Of a DNA stretch of 64,000 nt, positions 44,484 through 52,820 are shown piece after piece. Under the pieces are notes generated by a model. That model searched no databases and was not told the origin of the DNA. It saw only the letters and a list, made by a program, of their open reading frames with translations. Positions within the stretch are counted from its first letter, which is position 1. Every line of letters begins with the position of its first letter. The translations under genes were made by a program, and so were the position numbers. Source of the DNA: Candidatus Sumerlaeota bacterium (GTDB taxonomy: Bacteria > Sumerlaeota > Sumerlaeia > Sumerlaeales > Sumerlaeaceae); NCBI GenBank assembly GCA_012513815.1, contig JAAZBM010000001.1:29140-93139 (forward strand), written 5' to 3'.

Positions 44484-45345
44484 CTTTTGGCGGTTTTTGA
44501 TTTCGGCCGCGAATTCCCTTATCCATCAGGACGATGGTCAGCCCGGCGAGGGCGATGAGGATGGCGGCCAGTGGGACAAATACCAGAACGGTGGTGGCGG
44601 CTTTTTGGCGGGCAAGGATGGTCAGGACGGCGAACAGATAACCCGTGAGTGACATGGCCGAGCCGCGTAGTTCAAGGCCGTTGCGCAAGAAGAAGAACGG
44701 CAGTGTGCCGATGACGCTTCCGGAGACAATCAGTGTCAGGGCATGCAGGAGATGCTCTTGTGTGCCGACGGTTCCGAGTAGGAGCGAGAGTGAGGTCACG
44801 AGTAGCAGGAGGAGTCCGGCGCCGCCGAGTCCGGTCAGGAGTTTCATTGCCTGCATGGCGCCAAAAATCCACGCGACGCTCAGGATGCTGCCCCATCGCC
44901 CGCCGAGGAACCATGAGCCGTCGGTGCCGCTCATCACTTCGAAGCGTACTCCCTGCCAAACGGCGACGCATGACAGCGCAAGCTCGAAGGCCACACGCAG
45001 CATCAGACGCTGATTTGTGGTGAGTTTGATGGAGAGTACCGAGGGGATGACTGCCAGAAAGACGCCGCCGACAAAGACGCATTTGCCGATGTTGAGCGCT
45101 TGCTGAAGGCTGTAGAAGCGGTCGTTGGCGAGTACCTCGGATGGCAGGAGCAGCCACAGCGCGGCGCAGCTCACCCAGAGCGGAGTGGCGGAAACATCGT
45201 GCGAGAGTGTCGGCGAGACGGTCACGCCGTTGGTCAGCGCCCGAATGATGCGAAGCCTTTTGAGCAGATGCAAGCTCAGGAGAAAGGCGATGATGATCGC
45301 CGTCACACCGGCGAAAATCATTTGTGTTTCGTTCGAGAAAGTCAT
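44473..45345 (-). CDS. WecA/MraY-like polyprenyl-phosphate sugar transferase that has lost its catalytic Asp residues
   Basis: 290 residues with eight or nine hydrophobic segments, colinear with WecA/TagO/MraY. The backbone of each active-site loop is kept but the acidic residues are gone. The GxIDD loop reads 'LAVIPSVLSIKLTTNQR', the NLLDGLDGLA loop reads 'QAMKLLTGLGGAG', and the FMGDSGS loop reads 'LELRGSAMSLTGY'. The enzyme uses these Asp residues and Mg to transfer a sugar-1-phosphate to undecaprenyl phosphate, so this copy should be inactive as a transferase. It is open and well formed over its length, overlaps the GT2 gene by four bases (ATGA), and sits in a glycosyltransferase operon, so it is probably kept for a non-catalytic purpose such as lipid binding or scaffolding. 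Its C-terminus was rewritten by the rhuM insertion. Confidence 0.78.
   Translation of the reverse strand: MTFSNETQMIFAGVTAIIIAFLLSLHLLKRLRIIRALTNGVTVSPTLSHDVSATPLWVSCAALWLLLPSEVLANDRFYSLQQALNIGKCVFVGGVFLAVIPSVLSIKLTTNQRLMLRVAFELALSCVAVWQGVRFEVMSGTDGSWFLGGRWGSILSVAWIFGAMQAMKLLTGLGGAGLLLLLVTSLSLLLGTVGTQEHLLHALTLIVSGSVIGTLPFFFLRNGLELRGSAMSLTGYLFAVLTILARQKAATTVLVFVPLAAILIALAGLTIVLMDKGIRGRNQKPPKDVA
44484..44555. repeat. 72-bp direct repeat, inner copy (current 3' end of the WecA-like gene)
   Basis: Second copy of the 43951-44022 sequence, now part of the intact gene. Together the copies flank a segment of about 460 bases holding the rhuM fragment. Confidence 0.88.
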
Positions 45346-46241
45346 GAGTTCACCTTTCTGCCTAATAATTTACGGATTGCGTTGCGCGTCACGATGACGG
45401 CAAATCTTGACCAGATGCCGAGCCATGTCGCGATGTCCAGCAGGACGATGTCGGCGCTGTAGTGTTTGCGATAGAACAGCCACATGCTGCGGTGGCGCTG
45501 CCAGACCATGCGGAAGGGGGCGTGTCCCGTGCTTGTGCCGATGTGGTGGATCAGCGCCGCCTCGGGGACGTAGGCGACCCGCCAGCCCGCGCGATGAATG
45601 CGGTAGCACCAGTCAACATCTTCGGAATACATGAAGTAGTCCTCGTCAAAACCGCCAAGACTATCGTAGACTTCGCGCCGGACGAACAGCGCCGCGCCGC
45701 TCACCCAGTCGACATCCATGCTCGATTCGTGGCCGCAGTCGCTCATCAGGTAATCGCGTGACCAAGCGTTGTTGGGGAAGAGGCGCGTCAGGAGCGAGTA
45801 GCGGTTGAACAGCGCGGTCATGAATCCGGGGAAGCGCCGACATGAGAGCTGGACGGAGCCATCGGTGTTGAGCAGTTTGGGGCCGACCGCGCCCGTCTTT
45901 TCGTTGGAGGCGAAGTAGGCGCAGATGACTTCCAGCGCGTCGCTGAGCACTTGTGTGTCGCTGTTGATGGTGGCGATGATTTTGCCCGTGGAGCGCGCGA
46001 ACCCGACATTGTTGCCGCCGCCAAACCCGAGATTTGTCTTGTTCTCAACGAGAATGACCTCGGGGAAGTCCGCCCGCACCATGGCAACGCTGTCATCCGA
46101 GGACGCGTTGTCGACAACAATAATCTCGAACTTGGGCCAGCGATGACATGCGGCAAAGAGACTCAAGAGGCATTCGCGGAGCATGTCGCGCGTGTTCCAG
46201 TTGACGATAACGATACTCAGTTCGAGTGGAGATTGACCCAT
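45342..46241 (-). CDS. Family 2 glycosyltransferase (rhamnosyltransferase-like)
   Basis: 299 residues with a complete GT-A domain: 'LSIVIVNWNTRDMLRECLLSL', 'FEIIVVDNASSDDS', 'NLGFGGGNNVGFARSTGKIIATINSDTQ' (the DxD-equivalent), 'DWVSGAALFVRREVYDSLGGFDEDYFMYSEDVDWCYRIHRAGW' (the catalytic base region). This is the pattern of WbbL-type rhamnosyl- and related transferases that act on lipid-linked O-antigen precursors at the inner membrane. A hydrophobic C-terminal stretch (about 265-285) may anchor it. It lies between a GT4 gene (gap of three bases) and the WecA-like gene (four-base overlap), all on the minus strand, so the three are one operon. Confidence 0.93.
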   Translation of the reverse strand: MGQSPLELSIVIVNWNTRDMLRECLLSLFAACHRWPKFEIIVVDNASSDDSVAMVRADFPEVILVENKTNLGFGGGNNVGFARSTGKIIATINSDTQVLSDALEVICAYFASNEKTGAVGPKLLNTDGSVQLSCRRFPGFMTALFNRYSLLTRLFPNNAWSRDYLMSDCGHESSMDVDWVSGAALFVRREVYDSLGGFDEDYFMYSEDVDWCYRIHRAGWRVAYVPEAALIHHIGTSTGHAPFRMVWQRHRSMWLFYRKHYSADIVLLDIATWLGIWSRFAVIVTRNAIRKLLGRKVNS

Positions 46242-46244
46242 GGG

Positions 46245-47495
46245 CTACGACCGGTTCTCCCCGCTCTGATAAGTTTCGATGACGGCCTGTTCGTAATCGG
46301 CCGACACCTTCTCGAAAGTGAAATATTGGCGCGCGTATTCGCGGCCTTTGTGGCCCATCGCGTCGCCCTTGTCTTCCATCGCCTTGACCTGCAAGATGTA
46401 ATCCGCCAGTTCCTCGGGATTGCGTGTCGGCGAAATCAACCCGCACCCGGCCTCGCTCAGAATCTCGCCAATCACGCCTTCCACGCCGGCAACGATAGGC
46501 CGCTCGATGGCCATGTACTCGTAAATCTTCGACGGCGTTGTGATGAGGGTGATGGGGTCCTTGCGGTAGGTGACCAGTAGCACGTCGCTCGCCGCCAGCA
46601 AACTGGGGACAAGCTCGCGCGGCTGATACGGCATGACGCGCACATTACGCAGTTGGTCCTGTTTGATGCGGTCTTCAATCATCGGCAGTGCGGCGCCCTT
46701 GCCCACAAAGAGGAACAAAATGTCGTCGTGTCCGCGTTGCTGCATGACTCGCGCCGTATCCATCAGCGCTTCGAGACCCATCAGCAAACCAAAGTTCCCC
46801 AAGAAGGAGGCGACAAATTTGCCGTCCAAATCCCAACGTTGGCGCGCCGCCTCGCGGTCAACCAGAGAGGCATCGTACACGCTCAGGTCCACCCAGTCCG
46901 GCAGGAGGCGAATCTTTTCGCGGGGGACACCTTTGTCGGTCAGGTTCGTGATGAATCCACGTGTGACCACGCCAATGCGGCGCGCATAGGTGTTGACTTT
47001 GCGCTCGAACCAGAAAGCGATTCGCTGTAAAAACTTATTCTGCAACATGCCGACCGCAATCGCGCAGTCCGGCCAAATGTCGCACACATCAAACATCATG
47101 GGCCAGCCGCGCAGCTTGCTGACGACCATCGCGGCAATGCCATTCGGCAGTGGGCTGATGGCGACCATCACATCAAAGCGCTCGCGCAGGAACAGCGCCT
47201 TCAGGCCGCCTGTTATCATGAACGAGCCGTATGTCAGCATGCGCCGCCAGAATGTGTCCGGCCGCGCCGAGCCGAACGTCCAAACGCGGTGAACGCGCGC
47301 TCCGGCAATATTCTCGAATCGTGGCTGGTGGCGGGACACCTCGCCATTGCGCATGGTGCTTGTGTGGCAGGGCAATCCGGTTACAACAGTAACATCATGA
47401 CCACGCCGAGACAAATACTCGACGATCTCGACTGCCCGAGTCGAAGTGCCCACCGTTTCCGGCGCGAAATGCTGATGATAAACCAATATTTTCAT
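46245..47495 (-). CDS. Family 4 glycosyltransferase (WbuB-like)
   Basis: 416 residues from ATG 47495, where the family N-terminus MKILVYHQHFAPETVGTS begins; an in-frame start at 47600 would add 35 residues that do not fit. The GT-B pattern is complete: the N-terminal 'TSTRAVEIVEYLSRRGHDVTVVTGLP', a membrane-associated segment around 'FDVMVAISPLPNGIAAMVVSKLRG', and the C-terminal donor site 'FVASFLGNFGLLMGLEALMDTA', 'LFLFVGKGAALPMIEDRI', 'TTPSKIYEYMAIERPIVAGVEGVIGEI'. It probably adds a hexosamine-type sugar to a lipid-linked precursor. First gene of the minus-strand glycan operon. Confidence 0.92.
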   Translation of the reverse strand: MKILVYHQHFAPETVGTSTRAVEIVEYLSRRGHDVTVVTGLPCHTSTMRNGEVSRHQPRFENIAGARVHRVWTFGSARPDTFWRRMLTYGSFMITGGLKALFLRERFDVMVAISPLPNGIAAMVVSKLRGWPMMFDVCDIWPDCAIAVGMLQNKFLQRIAFWFERKVNTYARRIGVVTRGFITNLTDKGVPREKIRLLPDWVDLSVYDASLVDREAARQRWDLDGKFVASFLGNFGLLMGLEALMDTARVMQQRGHDDILFLFVGKGAALPMIEDRIKQDQLRNVRVMPYQPRELVPSLLAASDVLLVTYRKDPITLITTPSKIYEYMAIERPIVAGVEGVIGEILSEAGCGLISPTRNPEELADYILQVKAMEDKGDAMGHKGREYARQYFTFEKVSADYEQAVIETYQSGENRS

Positions 47496-47616
47496 GATGA
47501 CGATTTCTTTTAGTGAACAGAGAGGATACAGATAAAGCAAACTTTTTGGGCAAAACAAAATATCAACTTCGCTCTGCTCTGTAATTGATTCTACAAACAT
47601 TGAAGCGATTCAAGCG

Positions 47617-48999
47617 ATGAACAAGACTAAATATGTCCCGACGGGAGTTTCTCCCCTTTTAAGTATGATGGCAGTGATACTGTTCTTGCTGTCTTTCGAC
47701 CGCAGAACCGACGGTCTCTGCGCGATACTGACATGGCTGTTGTTGCTTGCGTCTGTCCCGCGGATGATGTCCGTCAAACGCGCGAGCCTCGGCGAGCTCC
47801 TTGCGCCCCGCGACCTGCCGATATCGGCGTCGCTGTGCATGGCGGGGCTTTGCGCATGGGTTTGCATCACCGTGCTCTCGCACTTCTGGTCGGTGAATCC
47901 GCTGATGACGGCCGAATCGACCGTTCGCGAAATCTTGCCACAGGCGGGCATCTTCCTCCTCATCATCAACTTGCGCGAGTGGCTGTTCACGGACAGCAAC
48001 CGGCAGGTGCGAGTGTTGGCGAACGCCTATTCGGTGCTGGCGTTCATCATGATGGGCATCCTGATTCTGCAAACATTTTTCGGCGACATCGTAGGCGCGA
48101 CATTCAATGACTTGCGGCTTATCTTGGCGCGCCCCGACGAACCGCAAACGCCATGGCGCCTGCTGTTCCCGTGCAACACGCACAACCGCACGGCCTTCTT
48201 CTGCTTCACGGCCATCTTCTTCATCGCGGGCACACTCACCTTCATGCCCCATCCGCGCCGCGACAAGCTCTGGAGTGTCGGGCTTATCTGTTTGCTTGTG
48301 GCTGTCTGCGCGACCATGACGCGGGCGCTCATCGTGAGTCTTATCATTGGCATCGCCATCCTCGTGGTGGGCCTGAGCATCGCGCACTTCAACAGACGCA
48401 ACACCTTGCTGCTTGCGATTGTGGCGATACTGATTGCCGCCGGGACCGCATGGCAGTTCACGCCGCAGTCGTGGCGCGGCTACATGACGCAACCCTTCTC
48501 GAAACAGGCGTGGACGCCCGGACAGGAAACGACAACGGGAATGAGGCTCTATCTCTGGCAAAAGACGACGGCGCTCATCGAGGAACGCCCGGCGCTCGGC
48601 TACGGCGGCGGATGGGAGATATACTATGGCGTGTTTGGCAAAGCCTTCCCCGAGGCTCATGCGCAAATGCCGGAGCGCGAGTTCCCGCCGCATCACTGCC
48701 ACAACGTGCCCATGCAAGTCTGCTTCGAGACAGGCATCATCGGCATGGCGGCGTTCATGCTCTTCATGCTTAGTCGGCTCTTTACCGAAATCGCGACCGC
48801 CATCGCGGCGCTCCGAGCGGGACGGGGACACGATTTGCGCGTGATGGCCATGGTCTGTGCCGTCGAGTTATCCATGCTGATTTACATCATGACGAATTAC
48901 CCCATGCGGCGTGGGATGGGGCTGATGATGTTCATGATTTGGGCGATTTGCTACGCGGCAACACTCAACATCCACGAACGACAGAAAAATTATTATTAG
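47617..48999 (+). CDS. O-antigen polymerase/ligase-like membrane protein (Wzy_C)
   Basis: 460 residues with about 11 hydrophobic helices. The Wzy_C hallmark is the stretch 'TMTRALIVSLIIGIAILVVGLS' followed by the large periplasmic loop with 'LWQKTTALIEERPALGYGGGWEIYY' and 'HHCHNVPMQVCFETGIIGMAAF', where the conserved Arg and His residues lie. This would polymerise or ligate lipid-linked glycans. It is divergent from the glycan operon with 122 bases between starts, so they probably share regulation. Unlike the 13187-15256 homologue it has no TPR tail. Confidence 0.88.
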   Translation: MNKTKYVPTGVSPLLSMMAVILFLLSFDRRTDGLCAILTWLLLLASVPRMMSVKRASLGELLAPRDLPISASLCMAGLCAWVCITVLSHFWSVNPLMTAESTVREILPQAGIFLLIINLREWLFTDSNRQVRVLANAYSVLAFIMMGILILQTFFGDIVGATFNDLRLILARPDEPQTPWRLLFPCNTHNRTAFFCFTAIFFIAGTLTFMPHPRRDKLWSVGLICLLVAVCATMTRALIVSLIIGIAILVVGLSIAHFNRRNTLLLAIVAILIAAGTAWQFTPQSWRGYMTQPFSKQAWTPGQETTTGMRLYLWQKTTALIEERPALGYGGGWEIYYGVFGKAFPEAHAQMPEREFPPHHCHNVPMQVCFETGIIGMAAFMLFMLSRLFTEIATAIAALRAGRGHDLRVMAMVCAVELSMLIYIMTNYPMRRGMGLMMFMIWAICYAATLNIHERQKNYY

Positions 49000-49035
49000 G
49001 AAACTTTACTATTTTAGATAATCATGTTTTTTTTC

Positions 49036-49064
49036 TTGACATTTGTTTCGTTTTGTGCTATAAC
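49036..49064 (+). promoter_or_regulatory. Promoter of the aquaporin gene
   Basis: TTGACA (49036-49041), 17-base spacer, TATAAC (49059-49064), with the T-rich lead-in TTTTTTTTC. Confidence 0.8.
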
Positions 49065-49117
49065 TAATACATAATACCAAATCAGGGTATTACACTAATG
49101 TCAGACGGGAGGATTTT

Positions 49118-49819
49118 ATGAAAAAGTACATTGCCGAACTACTGGGAACATTTACCCTGACCTTCTTTGGTTGCGGCTCCGCGATTTTTGCAGGAGACAA
49201 GTTCGGCACGCTTGGGACTTTAGGTGTTGCATTTGCTTTTGGTCTCTCAATTGTATGTATGGCCTATGCGATTGGCCATGTTTCAGGCTGTCATATTAAT
49301 CCCGCGGTATCACTGGGATGCCTGACTGCCAAAAAGATGACTGCCGGAGATTTTGTTGGGTATGTCATCTCACAGTGTATCGGTGCTTTTATAGCCGCAC
49401 TGCTGCTCCTGTTCCTCATGAAGCAATGTCCCGATTTTGCAACCAAAACCTTAGGCGGCACAAACGGATATGGCCCCGGCATTTCTGCCGTTGGCATCTC
49501 TCTGATTGGCGCTCTCATCGTAGAAATCGTATTAACTTTTGTTTTTGTATTAACGATTCTCGGAGTCACCAGTTTTGAGAAGATGGCACCCATAGCCGGT
49601 ATAGTCATCGGTTTGGTTCTCGTGTTCGTACACATTATGGGAATTCCTCTGACCGGAACTTCAGTAAATCCTGCCCGTAGTCTTGGGCCGGCGCTTGTTG
49701 CTGGCGGCACCGCTCTTTCGCAAGTCTGGGTATTCATCGTAGCACCACTAATCGGCGGATTACTCGCCGGTCTCGCGTGGAACTTCTTTAAGCCTGCCGA
49801 AGAAACTGAAGCAAAGTAA
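49118..49819 (+). CDS. aqpZ: Aquaporin Z-type water channel
   Basis: 233 residues, six helices and two half-helices with both NPA boxes: 'GCHINPAVSLGCL' (Asn61) and 'GTSVNPARSLGPALV' (Asn184). The Arg after the second NPA is the selectivity-filter Arg. The combination with 'SGCHINPAV' and the short loops is that of water-selective AqpZ rather than glycerol facilitators, which have 'NPAR ... D' and longer loops. A GGGAGG ribosome site, a strong promoter and a terminator make it a single-gene unit. Confidence 0.95.
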   Translation: MKKYIAELLGTFTLTFFGCGSAIFAGDKFGTLGTLGVAFAFGLSIVCMAYAIGHVSGCHINPAVSLGCLTAKKMTAGDFVGYVISQCIGAFIAALLLLFLMKQCPDFATKTLGGTNGYGPGISAVGISLIGALIVEIVLTFVFVLTILGVTSFEKMAPIAGIVIGLVLVFVHIMGIPLTGTSVNPARSLGPALVAGGTALSQVWVFIVAPLIGGLLAGLAWNFFKPAEETEAK

Positions 49820-49847
49820 CATTTGATACTAAAGAACCAAAAAAATG

Positions 49848-49884
49848 GCCGCTCCGGACGGTTAACTCGGGGCGGCTGTTTTTG
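49848..49884 (+). terminator. Terminator of aqpZ
   Basis: GCCGCTCCG pairs over nine positions (one T-G) with CGGGGCGGC, followed by TGTTTTTG. Confidence 0.8.
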
Positions 49885-49901
49885 TGTCTTGAAATTCGGA
49901 A

Positions 49902-51326
49902 TCAGCGATCTTCGTGATAGATGGGGAAGTCGATGCAGAAGAGGCTTCCCTCGTTGAAGCGGGACTCGACCGTGACGCCGCCGTTGTTGACGGCCAACAG
50001 GAGGCGGACGACGCTCAGGCCAATCCCAAGCCCACCGTAATTCCGATCGAGGTTGCTGTCAATCTGATAGAACTTCGTGAAAATATTCTTTCGTTCTTCT
50101 TCGGTCATTCCGATGCCATTGTCGCGAATACCGATGTAGAGGCGGTCCTTGCGTGCCTCGAATTCGAGGGTGATATTATGCTTCTCGCCATCCTGACGGC
50201 GGAACTTCAGGGCGTTGTCCAACAGGTGTTGCAAAATGCGCTCGAGTGCTGTGGGATCAACGAGGATGCGGGGCAAGTCGTCAATAATGCGCGGCACGAA
50301 GTGGACTTCGACGCCCTCGTCAATCGTGCGGCTGACGAGGTTCGCAACGACATTGTCGACAATCGGCTTGATGGTCACCGGGATGATATCGGCGTGAATC
50401 ATTCCGCCGGTCTCGACCGCGGCAAGTCTCAGTAGGTCGTCGACCATCGTGCCCATGTGAATCGCCTGCGCGTAGACGCGGCTCAACAGCGACTGTTGCA
50501 TTTCGTTCAGGGGGCCGGCCTTGCACGATTCGACGATGTTCAGGAAGCCGAGAATGCTCGTCATCGGAGTGCGCAATTCGTGCGACACGATAGACAAAAA
50601 CGACGACTTCAAGCGGTCGATTTCGGCCAGGCGTGTGGCTGTCTGCGTCAGTTCCTCGATGAGCATGATGTTGTCCATCGTCGTCGACGCAAGGTTGATG
50701 AGCCACTGGAAGAGTGACGTCTCGGCGCTGATGTCCTTGAACTCCTCGTAGCGACGCGAAACAATCACGATGCCCTGCAACCCTTTGCGTGTCACCAGCC
50801 GCCCGGCGAGCACCGGAATGCCCTCTTGCAGCCACGGCGTCAGACCCGTTATGATGTCCGGTGTGAGGTCTTTGCTCTGGACGGCCGAACTTTCGGCGGT
50901 CGTTTGCAAAATGTGCGTAGGCGGCAGCGAACTCCGCTTGATGCTGACGTTCTCGAAGGTTCCGAAGCCCGGGTACTGGGGCGAGCGCACCTTGTGCCAC
51001 AAATCGCGATAAGTCTCCGTGTAGAGTTTGTTCAGGCCGCGATACTCGTGTGTGTTGCTGAGTTTGTCCGCGATTGTTGCCCAGCGCCGTGCCCACTCGT
51101 CACGCAATTGGGTGTCCTCGCGAGCCGATACGGCGCCGAGAATGAACTGACCAACAAAGCTATCGCTGCTCTCGTCGTAGCCAAAATAGCAAACGCGAGA
51201 ATAAGAGAACATCTCGGGGTCAATCAGTAGGCTGCCAAGAATCAGAAAAAAGTCGTTGCGGGTTGATACAGCAACAAGGGCGCCATGAACCTGTTCATGG
51301 AAGTGCTGACTAAAAGTTAGTCCCAT
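49902..51326 (-). CDS. Cytoplasmic GAF-type sensor histidine kinase
   Basis: 474 residues without membrane helices. The first 220 look like a GAF-type sensory domain ('LQGIVIVSRRYEEFKDISAETSLFQWLINLASTTMDNIMLIEEL' is the typical end of a GAF leading to the kinase helix). The HisKA box 'LSIVSHELRTPMTSILGFLNI' places the phosphate-accepting His at about residue 248. The ATPase domain has the N box 'LQHLLDNALKF', G1 'IRDNGIGM', F box 'FTKFYQ' and G2 'GGLGIGLSVVRLL'. All catalytic motifs are present. No response regulator gene is adjacent, so it is an orphan kinase in this window. The ATG follows AAGGTGGGTGA. Confidence 0.93.
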   Translation of the reverse strand: MGLTFSQHFHEQVHGALVAVSTRNDFFLILGSLLIDPEMFSYSRVCYFGYDESSDSFVGQFILGAVSAREDTQLRDEWARRWATIADKLSNTHEYRGLNKLYTETYRDLWHKVRSPQYPGFGTFENVSIKRSSLPPTHILQTTAESSAVQSKDLTPDIITGLTPWLQEGIPVLAGRLVTRKGLQGIVIVSRRYEEFKDISAETSLFQWLINLASTTMDNIMLIEELTQTATRLAEIDRLKSSFLSIVSHELRTPMTSILGFLNIVESCKAGPLNEMQQSLLSRVYAQAIHMGTMVDDLLRLAAVETGGMIHADIIPVTIKPIVDNVVANLVSRTIDEGVEVHFVPRIIDDLPRILVDPTALERILQHLLDNALKFRRQDGEKHNITLEFEARKDRLYIGIRDNGIGMTEEERKNIFTKFYQIDSNLDRNYGGLGIGLSVVRLLLAVNNGGVTVESRFNEGSLFCIDFPIYHEDR

Positions 51327-51421
51327 GATCTGTCACCCACCTTTGTGTAAAAATGGTTTTGATGTGTTACTAACATACAATCACTCAAGAAAAGAATATG
51401 GGATTTCCGTTATAAAATCGA

Positions 51422-52300
51422 CTACTTCGATTGGAGTTTTTTCGCAAGCAAACTGGGCAATTCGTCGGGGAACGAGGCCACCGGAACACCCACGGATTCG
51501 AAGACGCGAATCTTGTTTTCCGCCGTGCCGTGCCCGCCGTCGATAATCGCTCCGGCATGACCCATGCGCCGTCCCGCGGGCGCCGTCCGTCCGGCGATAA
51601 AGGTCGCCATCGGTTTGGTCATGTGCGCAGCATAGAAGGCCGCCGCATCCTCCTCGTCGCTCCCGCCAATCTCGCCAAGCAAGGCGACACCCTCCGTCTC
51701 GGGGTCATTCTCAAATAACTCCAGAATCTCGACAAAATTGCTCCCTATAACAGGGTCGCCACCGATGCCGATGCAAGTGCTCTGGCCAAAGCCCGATTGC
51801 GTCAGGGCGTTGACCACTTCGTAAGTCAACGTGCCACTGCGCGACACAACGCCAATGGTGCCGCGGCGATGAATGTCCGCAGGCATGATGCCACACTTGG
51901 ACTTGCCGGGACTAATCAAGCCCGGGCAGTTTGGGCCGACAATGCGGACGCCCGCCAACTTGGCCTCGCGCACCGCCGTCACCATGTCGAGCGTCGGGAT
52001 GCCCTCGGTAATTACCACAACCAACTTGATGCCACCGGCGACGGACTCGAGAATCGCGTCAAGAGCCATGCGTGGCGGAACAAAAATAATCGAGGTGTCG
52101 GCATGAGTCGCGTCGACTGCTTCGCGCACCGTGTTGTAGACGCAAATGCCGTCCAACACCGTCTGCCCGCCGCGCCCGGGCGTCACGCCCGCGACAACCT
52201 GACTGTGATACTCCAACATCTTTTGGGCATGAAACAAACCCTCGTGGCCGGTGATGCCCTGAACCAAAATCCGTGTGTTTTCGTCAATAAGAATGCTCAT
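51422..52300 (-). CDS. sucD: Succinate-CoA ligase, ADP-forming, alpha subunit
   Basis: 292 residues, the normal length. The alpha subunit binds CoA ('[19 protein letters not shown]' at residues 13-31) and carries the active-site phospho-His in '[10 protein letters not shown]' (His248). '[41 protein letters not shown]' is the standard core. The enzyme makes ATP or GTP from succinyl-CoA in the TCA cycle, or runs in reverse. The beta-subunit gene sucC is usually just upstream but is not present here: the upstream neighbour is a tRNA-Leu gene on the other strand. sucC must be elsewhere. Confidence 0.96.
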   Translation of the reverse strand: MSILIDENTRILVQGITGHEGLFHAQKMLEYHSQVVAGVTPGRGGQTVLDGICVYNTVREAVDATHADTSIIFVPPRMALDAILESVAGGIKLVVVITEGIPTLDMVTAVREAKLAGVRIVGPNCPGLISPGKSKCGIMPADIHRRGTIGVVSRSGTLTYEVVNALTQSGFGQSTCIGIGGDPVIGSNFVEILELFENDPETEGVALLGEIGGSDEEDAAAFYAAHMTKPMATFIAGRTAPAGRRMGHAGAIIDGGHGTAENKIRVFESVGVPVASFPDELPSLLAKKLQSK

Positions 52301-52435
52301 GGATAAAGTATATCACAACCTGCTGACAAAAATCAAACCTTATCGCGAGGGGGATAAAAATCTTGCGCATGAAACCGCACTCTTGTTGAATAAGAAAAAG
52401 ACAAGCTTATATTTTGTATTTGCCTTTTCGAGAAA

Positions 52436-52522
52436 GCCGGAATGGCGGAATTGGCAGACGCGCTAGATTCAGGTTCTAGTTGGGGCAACTCAGTGCAGGT
52501 TCAAGTCCTGTTTCCGGCACCA
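52436..52522 (+). tRNA. tRNA-Leu (anticodon CAG)
   Basis: 87 bases including an encoded CCA. The acceptor stem GCCGGAA pairs with TTCCGGC. The anticodon stem CTAGA/TCTAG encloses loop TTCAGGT with anticodon CAG, and a long variable arm (TTGGGGCAACTCA) is as expected for a class II tRNA. Reads CUG. Confidence 0.96.
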
Positions 52523-52628
52523 TTAGTTGTTGGACTCGCGGTGCGAGCCTCGCCACTGGTGTGCCTCCCCATGGCGTCGGAAAAGCATGCGCGCGGACCT
52601 GAAGAACGGCGCGAAAACAACCCCAAGT

Positions 52629-52713
52629 GCCGGGGTGGCGGAAATGGCAGACGCGTTAGACTAAGGATCTAATGAGGCGACTCGTGCAGGTTCAATTCCT
52701 GTCCTCGGCACCA
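52629..52713 (+). tRNA. tRNA-Leu (anticodon AAG)
   Basis: 85 bases with encoded CCA. The acceptor stem GCCGGGG pairs with CCTCGGC (one G-T). The anticodon stem TTAGA/TCTAA encloses loop CTAAGGA, giving anticodon AAG, and a long variable arm (TGAGGCGACTCG) confirms class II. Bacteria usually read CUU/CUC with GAG; A34 would need deamination to inosine. It lies 106 bases after tRNA-Leu(CAG), with the same orientation. Confidence 0.93.
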
Positions 52714-52720
52714 TCGATTT

Positions 52721-52759
52721 ATCCCTTGCGATCACTCGACCGCAAGGGATTCCTTTTTT
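52721..52759 (+). terminator. Terminator of the tRNA-Leu pair
   Basis: ATCCCTTGCG (52721-52730) pairs perfectly with CGCAAGGGAT (52741-52750), followed by TCC and six T residues. Confidence 0.93.
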
Positions 52760-52820
52760 CACAGACCACCAAAACTGTGGCATTGTGGTGCGTTGGGACG
52801 CTGCTCAATTTATCGCCGTG

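Noticed and set aside
47659..48831. 390-codon minus-strand frame opposite the Wzy-like gene
   Set aside because: Composition is Arg/Glu/His-rich as in antisense of membrane-protein genes; no recognisable domain.
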